DNA of 64,000 bases from Eriocheir sinensis (Eukaryota; Arthropoda; Malacostraca; Decapoda; Varunidae). Of the stretch, positions 1 through 10,555 are shown piece by piece. The notes beneath the pieces are model-generated. The model was not told the origin of the DNA, ran no database searches, and was given only the letters and a program-made list of their open reading frames with translations. The stretch is taken from the NCBI RefSeq assembly GCF_024679095.1, contig NW_026112148.1, positions 144,116-208,115 of the forward strand, given 5' to 3'. Every line of letters begins with the position of its first letter. Position 1 is the first letter of the stretch. A program made the translations under genes and the position numbers.

Positions 1-55
1 AAAACTTAAGATCTACAGGAATAGCAGTCATTCTAGGTAGGGAAATCAGGGAACT

Positions 56-530
56 CTGCAAGTCTGCCATGAGTGTGCTTTCGATGCTAATTAAAATACG
101 CTACCGCAGCCATGAGATATTGCTACGAATAACTTCGGGAGAAAAGTAGCATTTTGGGTGTTCAGCTCAGTCCGTGCTCCCTATCTCGCTCATTCAAGTC
201 CCACCAAAAAAAAAAAAAAAAAAAAAACAGACTTTCTGGGACTAGAATGAGCGAGATAGGGAGCACGGACTGAGTTGAGCACCCCAAAATGCTCCTTTTC
301 TCCCGGACTGAAAGTGAGCAACATTCCTACACTACGCAAGTGTATAGTTAATGTGGTTCAACTGTAATGTGTACGGTGCTAATTAATTAAAAATACGAGC
401 ACTCAGTCATGATATGTCCCTAGGAATTCCTTCAATTTTAGACATATCTACGCTACGCAAGTCTGCCATGAATGTGCTTTCGGTGCTAATGAAAATACGC
501 TACCGCAGCCATGAGATATTCCGACGAATA
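56..530. repeat. Direct repeat pair of an unidentified AT-rich repeat
   Basis: A block of about 75 bases at 56-131 (ctgcaagtctgccatgag onward) recurs at about 446-530 with a few substitutions. A third, more diverged piece lies around 378-412. The two good copies flank the foldback at 136-305. No coding potential is visible; the family is not recognised. Confidence 0.6.
136..305. repeat. Foldback: inverted repeat of about 68 bp around a poly-A loop
   Basis: The left arm (136-203) and right arm (237-305) are near-perfect reverse complements. Both contain ccgtgctccctatctcgctc or its complement. They are separated by a run of about 22 A (206-227). The outer end of the right arm is repeated once more at about 535-575. 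The arrangement suggests a hairpin-forming repeat or a head-to-head pair of truncated poly-A retroposons. Confidence 0.7.
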
Positions 531-589
531 ACTAGTTGAGCACCCCAAAATGCTCCTTTTCTCCCGGACTGAAAGTGAGATATCCCTAT

Positions 590-1190
590 CCGCTTGCCTC
601 GTCCAGCGCCCGCGAGGCAAAGCAAGCCATCAGGTGCTGGTGCGTTACCCCAGCCGTTTACCCGCCACACGATTCATGAATGAGGGCCTCGTCACGCGCT
701 CGAGATGTAATGTTTACCCGCCACACACCAAATTCTATGTCGTATGAAGGGCCAGTGTCTCCTTGACTTGTCCGTTACTCCAGCCGTTTACCCGTCACTC
801 GAGCAGTCGGTGACTACCTCGGCCAGCGCTCAAGAGGCAAAGCGAACCATTAAGGGCGAGCGACCTACCCCCGCCGATTACCCGCTGGCCTCGGCCAGCG
901 CTCGCGAGGCCTGAGTCCGTTACTCCCGCCGTTTAACTGTCGGTGACTGCCTCGGCCAGCGCTCAAGAGGCAAAGCGAACCATTATTAAGGGAGAACGAG
1001 CTACCCCCGCCGATTATCCGCTTGCCTCGTCCAGCGCTCACGAGGCAAAACGAGCCATCAGGTGCTGGCGCGTTACCCCCGCCGTTTACCCGCCACACGA
1101 TTCATGACCGAGGGCCCCGTCCAGCGCTCAAGAGCAAGCTAAGTTTACCCGCCCCACAGCAAATTGTATGTCGTACGAAGGGCCAGCGTC
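590..1190 (+). repeat. GC-rich tandem repeat, forward orientation
   Basis: Degenerate copies alternate two motifs: a cctcgtccagcgctcacgag-type palindromic core (gcgctc/gagcgc) followed by gcaaagcgaacc, and a cgttac(t)ccc(c)gccgtttacccg motif. Units are about 70-150 bp and imperfect. The same family returns at 63010-63365 in this orientation and at 63625-63945 inverted. ORFs through it are open only because the repeat is GC-rich; none looks like a gene. Part of the motif matches 28S rRNA next to the R2 site (see findings). Confidence 0.7.
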
Positions 1191-1299
1191 TCGACTTGTG
1201 CTACAATTCCCAAAGTCTTGGGAAAATTCTTCCCACTTTTAGGGAACATATCCAGCTTCTCGTAGTAGCCAGCACACGACTTAATAAATGACACTGGAT

Positions 1300-1885
1300 T
1301 ACCCAGCACCACCATACGAGGCTGAGGCAGGCGCCTCCTCGTTGGTCTAAGGATCGATCTTCGCGGAGAAACTAGCAATTTCAAGGCTCGTATCCGGAGG
1401 ATTTCGCCACCAGGTTGCGTGACGAAACCTCCAGCCTTGTTAGGGAGAAGTCTTAATGGATCGCAGTGAGGATGCTGCTCTGCCGCCAACAACACCCTGA
1501 CCGGTATGTAAGTCGTCTGCGAACGATTCGGTACGGCACATCAGCATCTGAGTGTTCTCTACTAGGGAGGGGAGAGCCTGAACCTGTTTGTCGAGGCACT
1601 CCCGAGTTCCCTCTGCACGGGTCCATCTTCTAGCCCAGCCCGCGAACGAGCGGGGAGCGAATCTCTCGAAAATTCAATGGTGACCATCCCGATGCAGGCC
1701 GTACGCGGTATCGTTGGTCATCCAGCCGGGATTCTGCCTTAGAGGCTTTCAGGCATAATCCCACGGACGTAGCCTCGCTCCACTGGCCGATCGACCAAGA
1801 GCGGAACCATATGTCCGGACCTGCCGTTCCACTAGTACTGAGCAGGACTGCTGTATCAACGACAACTGCCAACAGTAGGGTAAAA
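1300..1885 (-). rRNA. Diverged 28S rRNA 3'-region fragment (pseudogene)
   Basis: Read on the minus strand, the segment contains recognisable landmarks of the 28S 3' region: the stretch ending in taccctactg, the conserved cctgctcagtactagtgg block (normally cagtacgagagg), the ggattatgcctgaa block, and the ggtgttgttggcggcagagc region. Several of these differ from usual arthropod 28S, so this is probably a relic rather than an expressed gene. The ends are uncertain. It abuts the GC-rich tandem repeat on the left. Confidence 0.6.
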
Positions 1886-2639
1886 AAAAAGGGGCTGAGT
1901 GGCCACGCGCTTCACTTGACTCCCTCGCTGCCTCAGACGGACGTATTTTACCCTCACAGATATATCGTACTCCAATAGATTTGGTATCAATGGCTTCATA
2001 AAGACTTGTACTTGAACATGCGCAAATAAAAACAGAGGAAAATAAACAATACATACTCGTTTCTAGTCTCCGTATTGAGTTTTGTATACAGTATATTCTA
2101 AGTACTAACTCGAAATTATGCGGGCTAACATTTTAAGCCGAATATGTGTCGAAGCGGAGTTTAGTGAGGATTCATATGGTATCCTCAAAATCTTCACACG
2201 CCTCATAGTTCCCGAGTTACATCAAGAAAACTGTATTTTTATATTATTTCCCGATGCATTTATCAACCTGCTAGTTGTATTAGTAGTAGTAATATTCGTG
2301 GGAGTAGTAGTAGTAGTCGTAATAGTAGTTGTACTAGTGATAGTAGCAATAGTGGCAACACCGGTAGCACTTGACGAGTGCACCCTACAACTCCAGCGAC
2401 AAAGTTGCTCGTGACCGTTCGGAGGGGCCCTCTGGCGCGAAATTTCGAGATTGAGGGGTACGGCTAGTCGGCGGCTGGGCCGAGCCTAATGGGCTTTCCG
2501 GTTCTGGCTCGCGCATGCGGCCATCGCGGGGCATCGAAACCCCGTGCGGGACGGACCCTGAGAAAACGGTAGAATATATAGTGGGGAAACGAAGGTTGAG
2601 CGAAAAGCGGGAGTAACTCACCACAACCCGCTCGAGCTT
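1886..2639. other. No gene seen; short GTA microsatellite
   Basis: This stretch holds a degenerate (GTA)n tract at about 2270-2350 and a GC-rich segment from about 2400. Open frames here are short and low-complexity (valine-rich from the GTA tract). I see no supported gene. Confidence 0.5.
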
Positions 2640-3760
2640 CTCCGCGCTAATAAGGCTTGGCATCGCTCGCTTCTACCTGGCAATCCTGATTCTCAGGTCG
2701 ATTTGATGTGACACCCTCGTCTCTTCCGCACAACCCCCTCTCTTTTATGAGAAGCTTCTCGGCATTAGCTGCGGCTCTTCGTGTTTTCCAATGCGATCAG
2801 CCTTCAATGCAGCGACCCCTCTCTCTCTCTAGGCGATGGTAACTCCACTCTCCGTGCGATAACGCATCCCGAAGGTGATGCCGCCGCACGCAATGTCGTC
2901 GGTTGGAACCCTAGTCTTTACACTGACGCAGCTTCTATCGAGCGGTCGGTTGGAACGAAGTACTCCACTCTCGCGGGCGACGACGGGTGACGGTGTGCTG
3001 GGGCTGAAGCTGCGACTCCTCGTGATACATGGCAAATAACGCGGAAAGAATGAAATATGGGCAAAAAAACTCAGAATATGCAAAAGCGTGGTTCCTAGGA
3101 ATTGGTGGACGGGGACCACCTGGAGTGGAGTATGTGATGCAGTATGAGACTCCTGAAGGCCTAACTAATTGCGGGCTGATGATACACATGTTTATGCAAA
3201 ATTTTTACGCAAAGATAATTTATGGGTACAAAATTCATACAAATGCGTGGTTCCCAAAACATTGGTGGACGGGGACCACCAGGAGTGTAGTCCGTGATAC
3301 GAGACTCAAGAAGGATTGACAGATTGAGGGCATATGGTCGTTTCTAATGAGTGGACAGACCAACTATTTGCATGATTGTAACAAACCACATTTTCTGGTA
3401 GGGCTCTGGGGCTTTCCCCACCAGAGCAAGGGACTGTGTAACCTTGTCGAGGTGTACCAGCTTCATGACTACCTTGTGGCTGCTCGGGATATGGAAAGAT
3501 ACCTGTAACCTTCGGGGAGCTATAGCCACAAGGATGATCACCAATGAGCAATTCCGCCCCGCGGGCTAAGGCTGGCATTGCACACTTCCTTTGATTTGAT
3601 GTTGATACCCTTGTCTTGCCCGCAGGCCGCACGCAATGTCGTCGGTTAGAAACCTGTCGTCGACTCATGCATCGGCTTCGTGTGTTAAGATAGAGTATCC
3701 ATGCTTCGGCTTTGTCAGCGTGAACGCCGCCAACGCCTCCTCCTCTGGAACTAGATGGCG
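2640..3760. repeat. Duplicated non-coding repeat blocks
   Basis: A segment near 2640-2920 is partly repeated at 3560-3660: both contain ccgcacgcaatgtcgtcggt preceded by a tttgatgt...accct context. Inside, a block of about 80 bp around 3088-3160 (gcgtggttcc, then ggtggacggggaccacc) is repeated at 3245-3320. The blocks are diverged and carry no persuasive reading frame. Confidence 0.5.
3385..3545 (+). repeat. Dispersed repeat, copy 1
   Basis: A GC-rich block containing ggggctttccccacc and cctgtaaccttcggggag is found again at about 33215-33345 in the same orientation with around 75-80% similarity by eye. This copy lies just upstream of Crypton-like copy 1; the other lies just downstream of Crypton-like copy 2. 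Confidence 0.6.
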
Positions 3761-4127
3761 TCATGCTGGCATCGACCGCATTGGGGAGTTTCGCCTGTTG
3801 CTACTAGCGGGCGTTCCCTTAAGGCCATGACTGGTTACCGGCCGCGTCACGTCCCTGCCGGGCGCAGTGACATGGAGCTTATGAACACACCCAAAATAAT
3901 CCCCGCGCTGTGGCTAGACAGCGTAGGGGCGCGTCTCCCGGTTGGCGGATGGGAGGGCCCTAATAAAGGGTGCATCTTTATGCCGTGGACCAACCTAGCC
4001 TACATGAGAAGGAACACTGACTACAAACCGCCTACCTTGCATGTGTAGGATAATATTTTACTCTGCAATATGTTGACAGTTTTTCTTTCTTACAGCTTAC
4101 AGGGTAAGTAATTAACCAACAAGAATC

Positions 4128-6808
4128 ATGGCTTCAGAGTCGACTGTGGACGATTCTTGCGAGGACAAGACGTTCAGTGTCAAGGAATATGTTTCTTTAC
4201 AAAAGAGGGCGAAGCTGACCTTATCCTCCGAGGAGGAAGAGGTAATGAAATCCTTTACTGAAAGTCTGAAAAAACGACCGAAGGTGACGGCTCTTGGATT
4301 GGGAGTTCCATGTGAGTAAACACACACACACACATATGGGCTACTTCTCATTCAACGTCTAACTCTGTATCTCGCTCGTCTTTACCTACGGTTCTCTTTT
4401 CTTGCAGCTGGCAGCCAAATCACTGCAGAGGAGCCCGATCCATGTGGCAAAGACTCAACTGAAGGTAGAATATGGGCTATGTTGTATGAATCGAAAACAT
4501 ATGAATATCGTATATGCAGGAATGTTTATGTGATAAATTTCCTTTCTCAACAGAATCCACCTCTGGAACGAGTGAAGGAAGTCGTGCCTCAAGGAGGATC
4601 ACGCCAGGTGAAGTGGATGTAATTGCCTCTACAACTGGAATTATTCCAGAGGATATCATGAAAAAAATAGATGAATCTCGGAAGTTACAAGAACTTGATG
4701 AAGAGATATTCGGGAAGGGTGGGAAACCCCCAACTCTGAACGAAATCGACTCCTTCTTCTCAAAGAAAATCAAAGTCCACGAGAGGGCTATAATCAAGTT
4801 ACAAGAGAAGCAAGGAGTGTGCATAGAGGTGGCACAGGACTTTTGGGAGTCTGTGAGGAAGGCACAGGCCGTCAAATTAAAGAAACGCATTGGCAAACAC
4901 GGGGCTCGACCAAGAGTGAAGACGGCCATGAGCAGGCATCCGTGAGTATTTTTCGGTACACAAAGTTTGATCAGTTGCTGCGAAAATGTTGGGACTGACA
5001 TTATTATAATCCATGCATATACACTCACTCACATGTCTCATCTTTACAGAAAGCCATGTCCAATGGGCGGGTGCACTGGCAAATCCCTGAACCTGAATCG
5101 CCACCTGGCCAATTGCCACCGGTATCTAAACAAGTCGGATCGATCAAAAGTGCTGGAAAAGCACAGACAGTTGACAAAGCTTCAGCGCAGTGCAGCTTTA
5201 ACTGTCAAGCCGAACCCTTCCCCAAGGAAGCGCAGAATCAATCGATACCGTCTGAGAAAGTGCAGCGTCTGCGACAAGATAGTCAAGCGACTTGACGTTC
5301 AAGTTATGAGTGTTCACCTCCTGAAACGTAGAACTGAGGAATATGGAAGGATAATGAGAGACTCACAACCTCTCTCTGATGAGGAAGAGAGAGAGGCAAC
5401 TGTGGCCGTCTCCAGTGGAGATGTCACGGTCACGGTCTGTGATGGTATCAAGGATTTTATAGAACACTTTGAAATCTACATGAGAGCTTACACACCCCTT
5501 TTCCGTGGATCTTTGACAGCTGAACTTCGCATGGTCAAAGATGTGTTAAATTACGCTGTTGGGGATGAGATATTGGGTGCCATTAGTGGTGGCACAGTAT
5601 GCAATTACATTGCAAATATGGATAACACTGACGGCTTTCTACAGAGAAAAATGGTTTCATGCTCGGCCAATTACGCCCGAAAGCATGTGGCAGCATGCAC
5701 CCGGGCTGTTGAGTTCATGGCGATTTCTAGTGATAAGCTCTACAGGATCAGTCATGAAGAGAAACTAGACATCGTCAAACGTCTAAAGAGCATTAACAGT
5801 GAGTATTCACCAATTTGGTATATGTATATGCTTGTATTGTTCTCTGGCGGAAATGGTGCGCTGCTAATGGATCATTTTGTCTTTAAACAGATAAGTATCG
5901 TAAGGACGAGAAGATACAGGTTATTCAGCAGAGGAAGAAGAAGGAGTCTGAGAACATTGATCTGGTGGATATACAAGCGTTGCTCCAGGCTCCTTATCTG
6001 AACGCTATTCTTGACTCAGCAGTCGCCTGCCTAGACGATGAAACCTGCAGGCCGCGCACGATCTCAGACTTCACCGATTTGCGGGACGTGCTGACCACCT
6101 TCATGCTGGTAACGTCACTTCGACGACTGATGGAATTTACAGAATTCAGGCTGTCGGAGTACATCGGCATGGAGAGGGATGGGGATGGCTATGTCATTCG
6201 CATAGCTCGGCACAAAACCGCTGCGCTAGGTGAGAATCTACTATAATGATGTTGATGTTGAATGAGACAAATCCATTTTTATATATGTGTAACCCTTTGA
6301 TCTTTTCTTTCAGGACCCTCGCTCGTATTTCTCGAGGAGAGAAGAAGGCCCTTGACGCATATGTAAAGTATTTTCGGCCACTGGCTGTCTCCTGCCGGGG
6401 GCCGGAATGCTTGGTCTTCCCGACGAGGCAGCCCTACCCAAGAAAGCAGTGCTGCAACAAAATGAGCGTTTCCAATCTAGGAAAGACTGTGAAGCGCATT
6501 GCTGTAAAGTGTGGACTGGGAGGGAAGGTCACCTCGATAATTACCCGCCGTTCACACATTTCGGCCGTGTTTGAGGAGTTTGAGGACGAAAAAACGCGGC
6601 TCAAGGTGGCAAACCTGGCTGGCCACTCTCTGCACACCGCATTGAGATATTACGATTTTAGTGATAAGATCAAACCAGGCAGGAGCGTGGTTGAGATGCT
6701 CAAAAAGATGAGGACCGAAAGACAAGCGGCTCTTCAACATGAAGCTCTTCAGCCTGAGGAGAGAGGCAGCGACACAGATGATATGCTGGCTCCAGAAGCC
6801 ATCCAGCA
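4128..6808 (+). pseudogene. Crypton-like tyrosine recombinase, copy 1 (six exons, one frameshift)
   Basis: Probable DNA integrase of a Crypton-like transposon. Six exons join with matching phase and GT/AG borders: 4128-4311, 4408-4464, 4554-4941, 5050-5798, 5891-6229, and one from 6314. Exon 4 opens with a zinc-finger-like C-x5-C...H-x4-CH module and a second CSVC...VH finger in which one expected His is Gln (copy 2 has His). Exon 5 carries the first catalytic Arg context (TSLRRLMEF) and the HKTAALG segment. Exon 6 has RRSHIS and the box AGHSLHTALRYY, with the expected His and nucleophile Tyr. Phase bookkeeping shows exon 6 opens in the frame that hits a stop near 6364, while homology to copy 2 returns one frame over at about 6336-6350, so there is a one-base deletion. 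The 3' end is cut off by R2 sequence at 6809. The Crypton-like assignment rests on recombinase motifs plus introns; Ngaro-type or domesticated relatives are alternatives. Confidence 0.75.
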
Positions 6809-9800
6809 GGGCCGTAGCCCCCTCCCCTTTCTTAAAGCCTCCCCACGTCACCCCATGCCTCGCCGTTTATTTAAATAACCACATACATATACATCATCAA
6901 ATAAATAATAACACGCACCAAAACATCACCAAAACAACCCTCCACCACACATACACACCCACGAGGCAGGAGAACACGGGGAAAGTAGGGTGTCATTATT
7001 GGCTGTGTGCACCATTCTTAGGCACATCCCATCTCTAACCGTTCTTTACACATCACTTCACAATCCTGATCTTAACTTCCACTTTTGCCTTTAATGTTTT
7101 GCACAGGGTGCGACCCTTTATGGAGCACCCCTTGCCACGGGTGCACCTGCTGTGTTTCTATGTGCCTGGTAAATCCGGACCCCGCCTTCGAGGGCCCGGA
7201 CCACCGCGAGCTTCAACGCGGCTTTGCTTAGCCCCAACGCGCTCCACGTGTTCGCAGAGGCTGGGGCTACCACCCCCCGCCACGACAGCGTGAGCGAACT
7301 GACTACGGGGGGGTACCCAGAGCACTCTTTGACCTTTTCCGTCACAGCCGCCACATTGTAATAAGACACTTTACGCTCGTGGGCCACGTGCAGGTCCGCG
7401 GCGGCGCTGTCTGCAACAACCTGCACGTCAATTACCCACGAGCGATTACCCCTCCAGCATACAATATCTGGGTATCTCAACCCAGCTGGAGTAGGGATGG
7501 GGTGCTCTTTTAGCACCCGATACCCAGACTGCTGGAGGGCCTGGACGGCGCCATCTAGAATGGTGTTGTGGCGTAGGGTTCTAGCCCCTGCAACGGCCGG
7601 GCACTGCTGTAAAATGTGCCCGAGGGAATGAACCCTTCGGCCGAAGCAGAGGTCGCACATGACGTCGGGCTCCAGTCTGCCCCTAGCCGAACGGGATTTC
7701 GTAGGCAGCAAGGCTCCTCTAAGCCTCACCGCCTTCGAATAAATCCCGCCCTTCATCAGGGCAGATCCGTCCAGGAAGGCTGCGGATACCGGTGTTTGAG
7801 TGGCTCCTCGCAGCCCCCGACCGTCAACAGAACCGTAAAGGTTCTCGGACCAGCGACTCCTCTCTTCTCTCTTCCTCCCTGATGGAGTAGAGGCGTCGTC
7901 GAGCTGACTTGCACCTTCTGCTACCGCCCTCACCGCAGGGTCATGGGACTGCCTGAGGCGGGCTAGAAGGTCATGCTTTAATCGGGGGATGCGAGACTCG
8001 AGAGCTGTTACTCCAAGCCCGCCATCCACGCCGGCCGCATGAAAGTACCCCAATGGGGTATCATGCGGCAGATGGAGGGCGATTCGGACGAACTTCCGAA
8101 TCTCCACATCCATCCTTTTTAAAGCCCCCTTATTTGCCCTTGAGTGTAGCAGAGGGTACAACATCTGAGGTAAAAGTACACTGGCCAGGCCCCAGTGCTT
8201 TTGCTGGGGTTTGGCTGGGGCTCGTTGGAGTCGCCCCAGCTTAGCGATGAGCTGGCCCATCAGGTGGAACGGACATCTCGCCCAGGCGGCGCCCACCCGT
8301 GAACCCAGGTACTTATAAAAGTCCTCTGGGCCTAAGGACCGAATCTCCTCGCCTCCAGCATGGAGCCTTATTTTGTCTTGGAACCAGGTCTTGTTCTTAC
8401 CATCCGCCACTACCCCCACGGAGGCGCACTTGGAGGGCCCCACCTCGAGGCCCAAGGCAGCCGCGGCAGATGTCATCGCTCGCAGGCTTGCCTCTAAGCC
8501 TATCCTGGTGGAGGCCAGTAACACCACGTCATCAGCAAAAGCCAGGTAGCCGTGGGCGCGGCCACCCAGCTCTACTCCGACGTTCTGGGGTAGGGCGGAC
8601 AGGGCCTGGTCCAATGTGAGGTTGAACAATAGGGGCGACAATGGGTCGCCCTGCATGACACCTCTACCAATTTCCACCCTGGTGTTCTCGTCCAGGTCTG
8701 TGGATGCCTTGGCATATACGTTGCCGATGTAGTTGGCAAATCGCTCCCCTAAGCCCCACCGCCTAGTGGCATTGACTATGGCGGGGTGGCCCACTGAGTC
8801 AAAGGCCTTCTTGAAGTCAATAAAGACCATGTACAGGGAGCGGGGGGTGCTCTTAGCCGCTTCAAGGGCGCGTCTCACCAACAGCAAGTTGGCGGCGCAG
8901 CCCTCTTCCCGCCTAAATCCCTTTTGACCCAGTGGTAGGGGAGCGTGTGTAGCAAGCCGCTGCGACAGCACCCTATGGAATGTCCTCGTCAGGATAGGTG
9001 CTATCGTCAGCGGCCTGTAGTCGGAGGCTGTCCGAGGTGCGTCCACCTTCGGGAGCAGCACGGTTCGGCCATGAACCCAACTCTCGGGGACAGAGCCCAG
9101 CATGATGGCTGAGTCCATCAGCCACAAAAGCTGGTCAGTGCTTAGGGCCCTCAGGTCGGACAGCGTCCTTCCGTCGGGCCCGGCTGCCGTGTCAGCCTTT
9201 GTGGCGGCGAAAGCCGCCATCACTTCCTCCGGTTTCACCGGGGCCATCATCAGATGACCAACACCCGGGTTCACCGGAGTTAGCTGCCCGGTAGAGCCGG
9301 GGCTAGGACGTTCAAAAACCTCCCGCCAGAACTGGACTGTTCCGGGAGGAAGGTCTCCAATACCGCCCCCGGGGCTGCGGCCGGCTAAGATGTCAGTTAT
9401 AGCCCGGCCTCGGTTCTTCTTGTAGGCCTCTTGGAACCGTGCATACTCCCGGCACCGTAACATCCGGGTGGTCAGGACAGACCGCCCTGGTGGTCGCGAC
9501 GGTCTTGGCCGACCAGTCCGCCTCAGACTGGCCGGTTCTATCGGCGCCCATTGTCGTAGCTGGTACTGGATGTCCTCCGATGTAGTCGGGACAGCCACGC
9601 CGAGCAGTTGAGAGAGGCGCCCAACCTCCCTGGTGACCTCCTGCTCGGTCGTGGCTTCGCTGCACTCAGGCGGAGCAGGTGTGATGCTCACGTCCTGGGA
9701 GGGAGCGGCGTGGGCTCCCCCCTCTTCTCCAGGGTCCTCCATGGATGGTGGTGGAGTCCTACCTGGGCTGGGGCTGTGCGGGGGCCGGTCACCAGTATCC

Positions 9801-10406
9801 CGGTCCCCGTCCGAGGGGTGCTGTAGAGGAGGCACACGTGGAGTCGCGAGCAGCCCCACTTCTGCTCGAACTCGTGCCTTGTAGGCTTCTTGCCTCCTCT
9901 TCCCTTTGATGCCATCAAGGGTCCTGTGGGGCAGCACCTCCTCTTGAATGGCTTGGTTTATCAGGCGGATGTTGGGGTGGGCCGCTTCGAAGGAGGCCAT
10001 CAGGGCCACCTCTTCATCGTCCCACCTCGCCTTTGGGCGTGTTCCCAGCCGTTCGGCCCCTGCAGCATGGTACACAGTAGGGTGAGAATGTCTTTCGTGG
10101 ACGCGGCGCCCGATGAGGGAGGCGAACACGCGCCCACATACAGTACAAGTTGACCCATGGTCGTCAGGATGCCCATCGCCACCGGGGTCCATCCGCGCAG
10201 CTTGGCGGGTGGACATCAGCGTCTGCTTCTTTGGAACCGGTGGTTTACACTGGCGCCGAGCATAGGCGGACCAGTGCGGAGGAGACACTCCGCCGTTATA
10301 CGGGGTCGCAGCCTGGGCGACGAAGGGAGTGGCGGGAACTCCCAACGTATAACGCCCAGCGGGCCCACGTGGAGGGGTTATCCTTAGTACCCTATGACTC
10401 CCCCGG
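6809..10406 (-). mobile_element. R2 non-LTR retrotransposon, nearly full length
   Basis: R2 elements insert at one fixed site in 28S rRNA genes. On the minus strand the element begins at about 10406, immediately after 28S sequence ending ctatgactctctta, which is the known R2 target. It has a short 5' leader, one long ORF (10345-7118) and a 3' UTR of about 310 bp. Compared with the second copy (10831-11715) the last 30 or so bases of the 3' end are missing: similarity stops at gggctacggccc (6809), where Crypton-like coding sequence starts. There is therefore no downstream 28S flank here. Confidence 0.88.
7118..10345 (-). CDS. R2 reverse transcriptase / site-specific endonuclease, intact ORF
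   Basis: A 1075-aa protein for target-primed reverse transcription. In order: one N-terminal C2H2 finger (CTVCGRVF...HERHSH, residues 67-88); a Myb-like helix region (RWDDEEVALM...GKRRQEAYKARV, about 105-160); the RT with FIDFKKAFDSVGHP, GVMQGDPLSPLLFN and the catalytic box FADDVVLLAS; a CCHC knuckle (CDLCFGRRVH...LQQCP); and a restriction-like endonuclease with YPDIVCW and WVIDVQV. A single N-terminal finger fits the R2-D type rather than the three-finger R2-A type. The frame is open throughout, unlike most elements in the window, so the copy is recent or selected. The first ATG is only about 60 bases from the 28S junction; R2 often starts translation without a conventional leader, so the true start may differ. 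Confidence 0.9.
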   Translation of the reverse strand: MGVPATPFVAQAATPYNGGVSPPHWSAYARRQCKPPVPKKQTLMSTRQAARMDPGGDGHPDDHGSTCTVCGRVFASLIGRRVHERHSHPTVYHAAGAERLGTRPKARWDDEEVALMASFEAAHPNIRLINQAIQEEVLPHRTLDGIKGKRRQEAYKARVRAEVGLLATPRVPPLQHPSDGDRDTGDRPPHSPSPGRTPPPSMEDPGEEGGAHAAPSQDVSITPAPPECSEATTEQEVTREVGRLSQLLGVAVPTTSEDIQYQLRQWAPIEPASLRRTGRPRPSRPPGRSVLTTRMLRCREYARFQEAYKKNRGRAITDILAGRSPGGGIGDLPPGTVQFWREVFERPSPGSTGQLTPVNPGVGHLMMAPVKPEEVMAAFAATKADTAAGPDGRTLSDLRALSTDQLLWLMDSAIMLGSVPESWVHGRTVLLPKVDAPRTASDYRPLTIAPILTRTFHRVLSQRLATHAPLPLGQKGFRREEGCAANLLLVRRALEAAKSTPRSLYMVFIDFKKAFDSVGHPAIVNATRRWGLGERFANYIGNVYAKASTDLDENTRVEIGRGVMQGDPLSPLLFNLTLDQALSALPQNVGVELGGRAHGYLAFADDVVLLASTRIGLEASLRAMTSAAAALGLEVGPSKCASVGVVADGKNKTWFQDKIRLHAGGEEIRSLGPEDFYKYLGSRVGAAWARCPFHLMGQLIAKLGRLQRAPAKPQQKHWGLASVLLPQMLYPLLHSRANKGALKRMDVEIRKFVRIALHLPHDTPLGYFHAAGVDGGLGVTALESRIPRLKHDLLARLRQSHDPAVRAVAEGASQLDDASTPSGRKREERSRWSENLYGSVDGRGLRGATQTPVSAAFLDGSALMKGGIYSKAVRLRGALLPTKSRSARGRLEPDVMCDLCFGRRVHSLGHILQQCPAVAGARTLRHNTILDGAVQALQQSGYRVLKEHPIPTPAGLRYPDIVCWRGNRSWVIDVQVVADSAAADLHVAHERKVSYYNVAAVTEKVKECSGYPPVVSSLTLSWRGVVAPASANTWSALGLSKAALKLAVVRALEGGVRIYQAHRNTAGAPVARGAP

Positions 10407-10446
<40 letters not shown>

Positions 10447-10462
10447 GTTGAATCTCTTCACT

Positions 10463-10496
<34 letters not shown>

Positions 10497-10521
10497 CGTC
10501 AACATCTATCTCTGACCATCG

Positions 10522-10555
<34 letters not shown>

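Noticed and set aside
590..1291. Short ORFs in the GC-rich tandem repeat as genes
   Set aside because: The same frames recur with every repeat unit and at 63-64 kb, with no domain and no codon pattern.
9393..9665. Other-frame ORFs overlapping the R2 gene (also 9608-9918, 8299-8619 and others)
   Set aside because: Shadows of the GC-rich R2 ORF, which has clear domains in its own frame.
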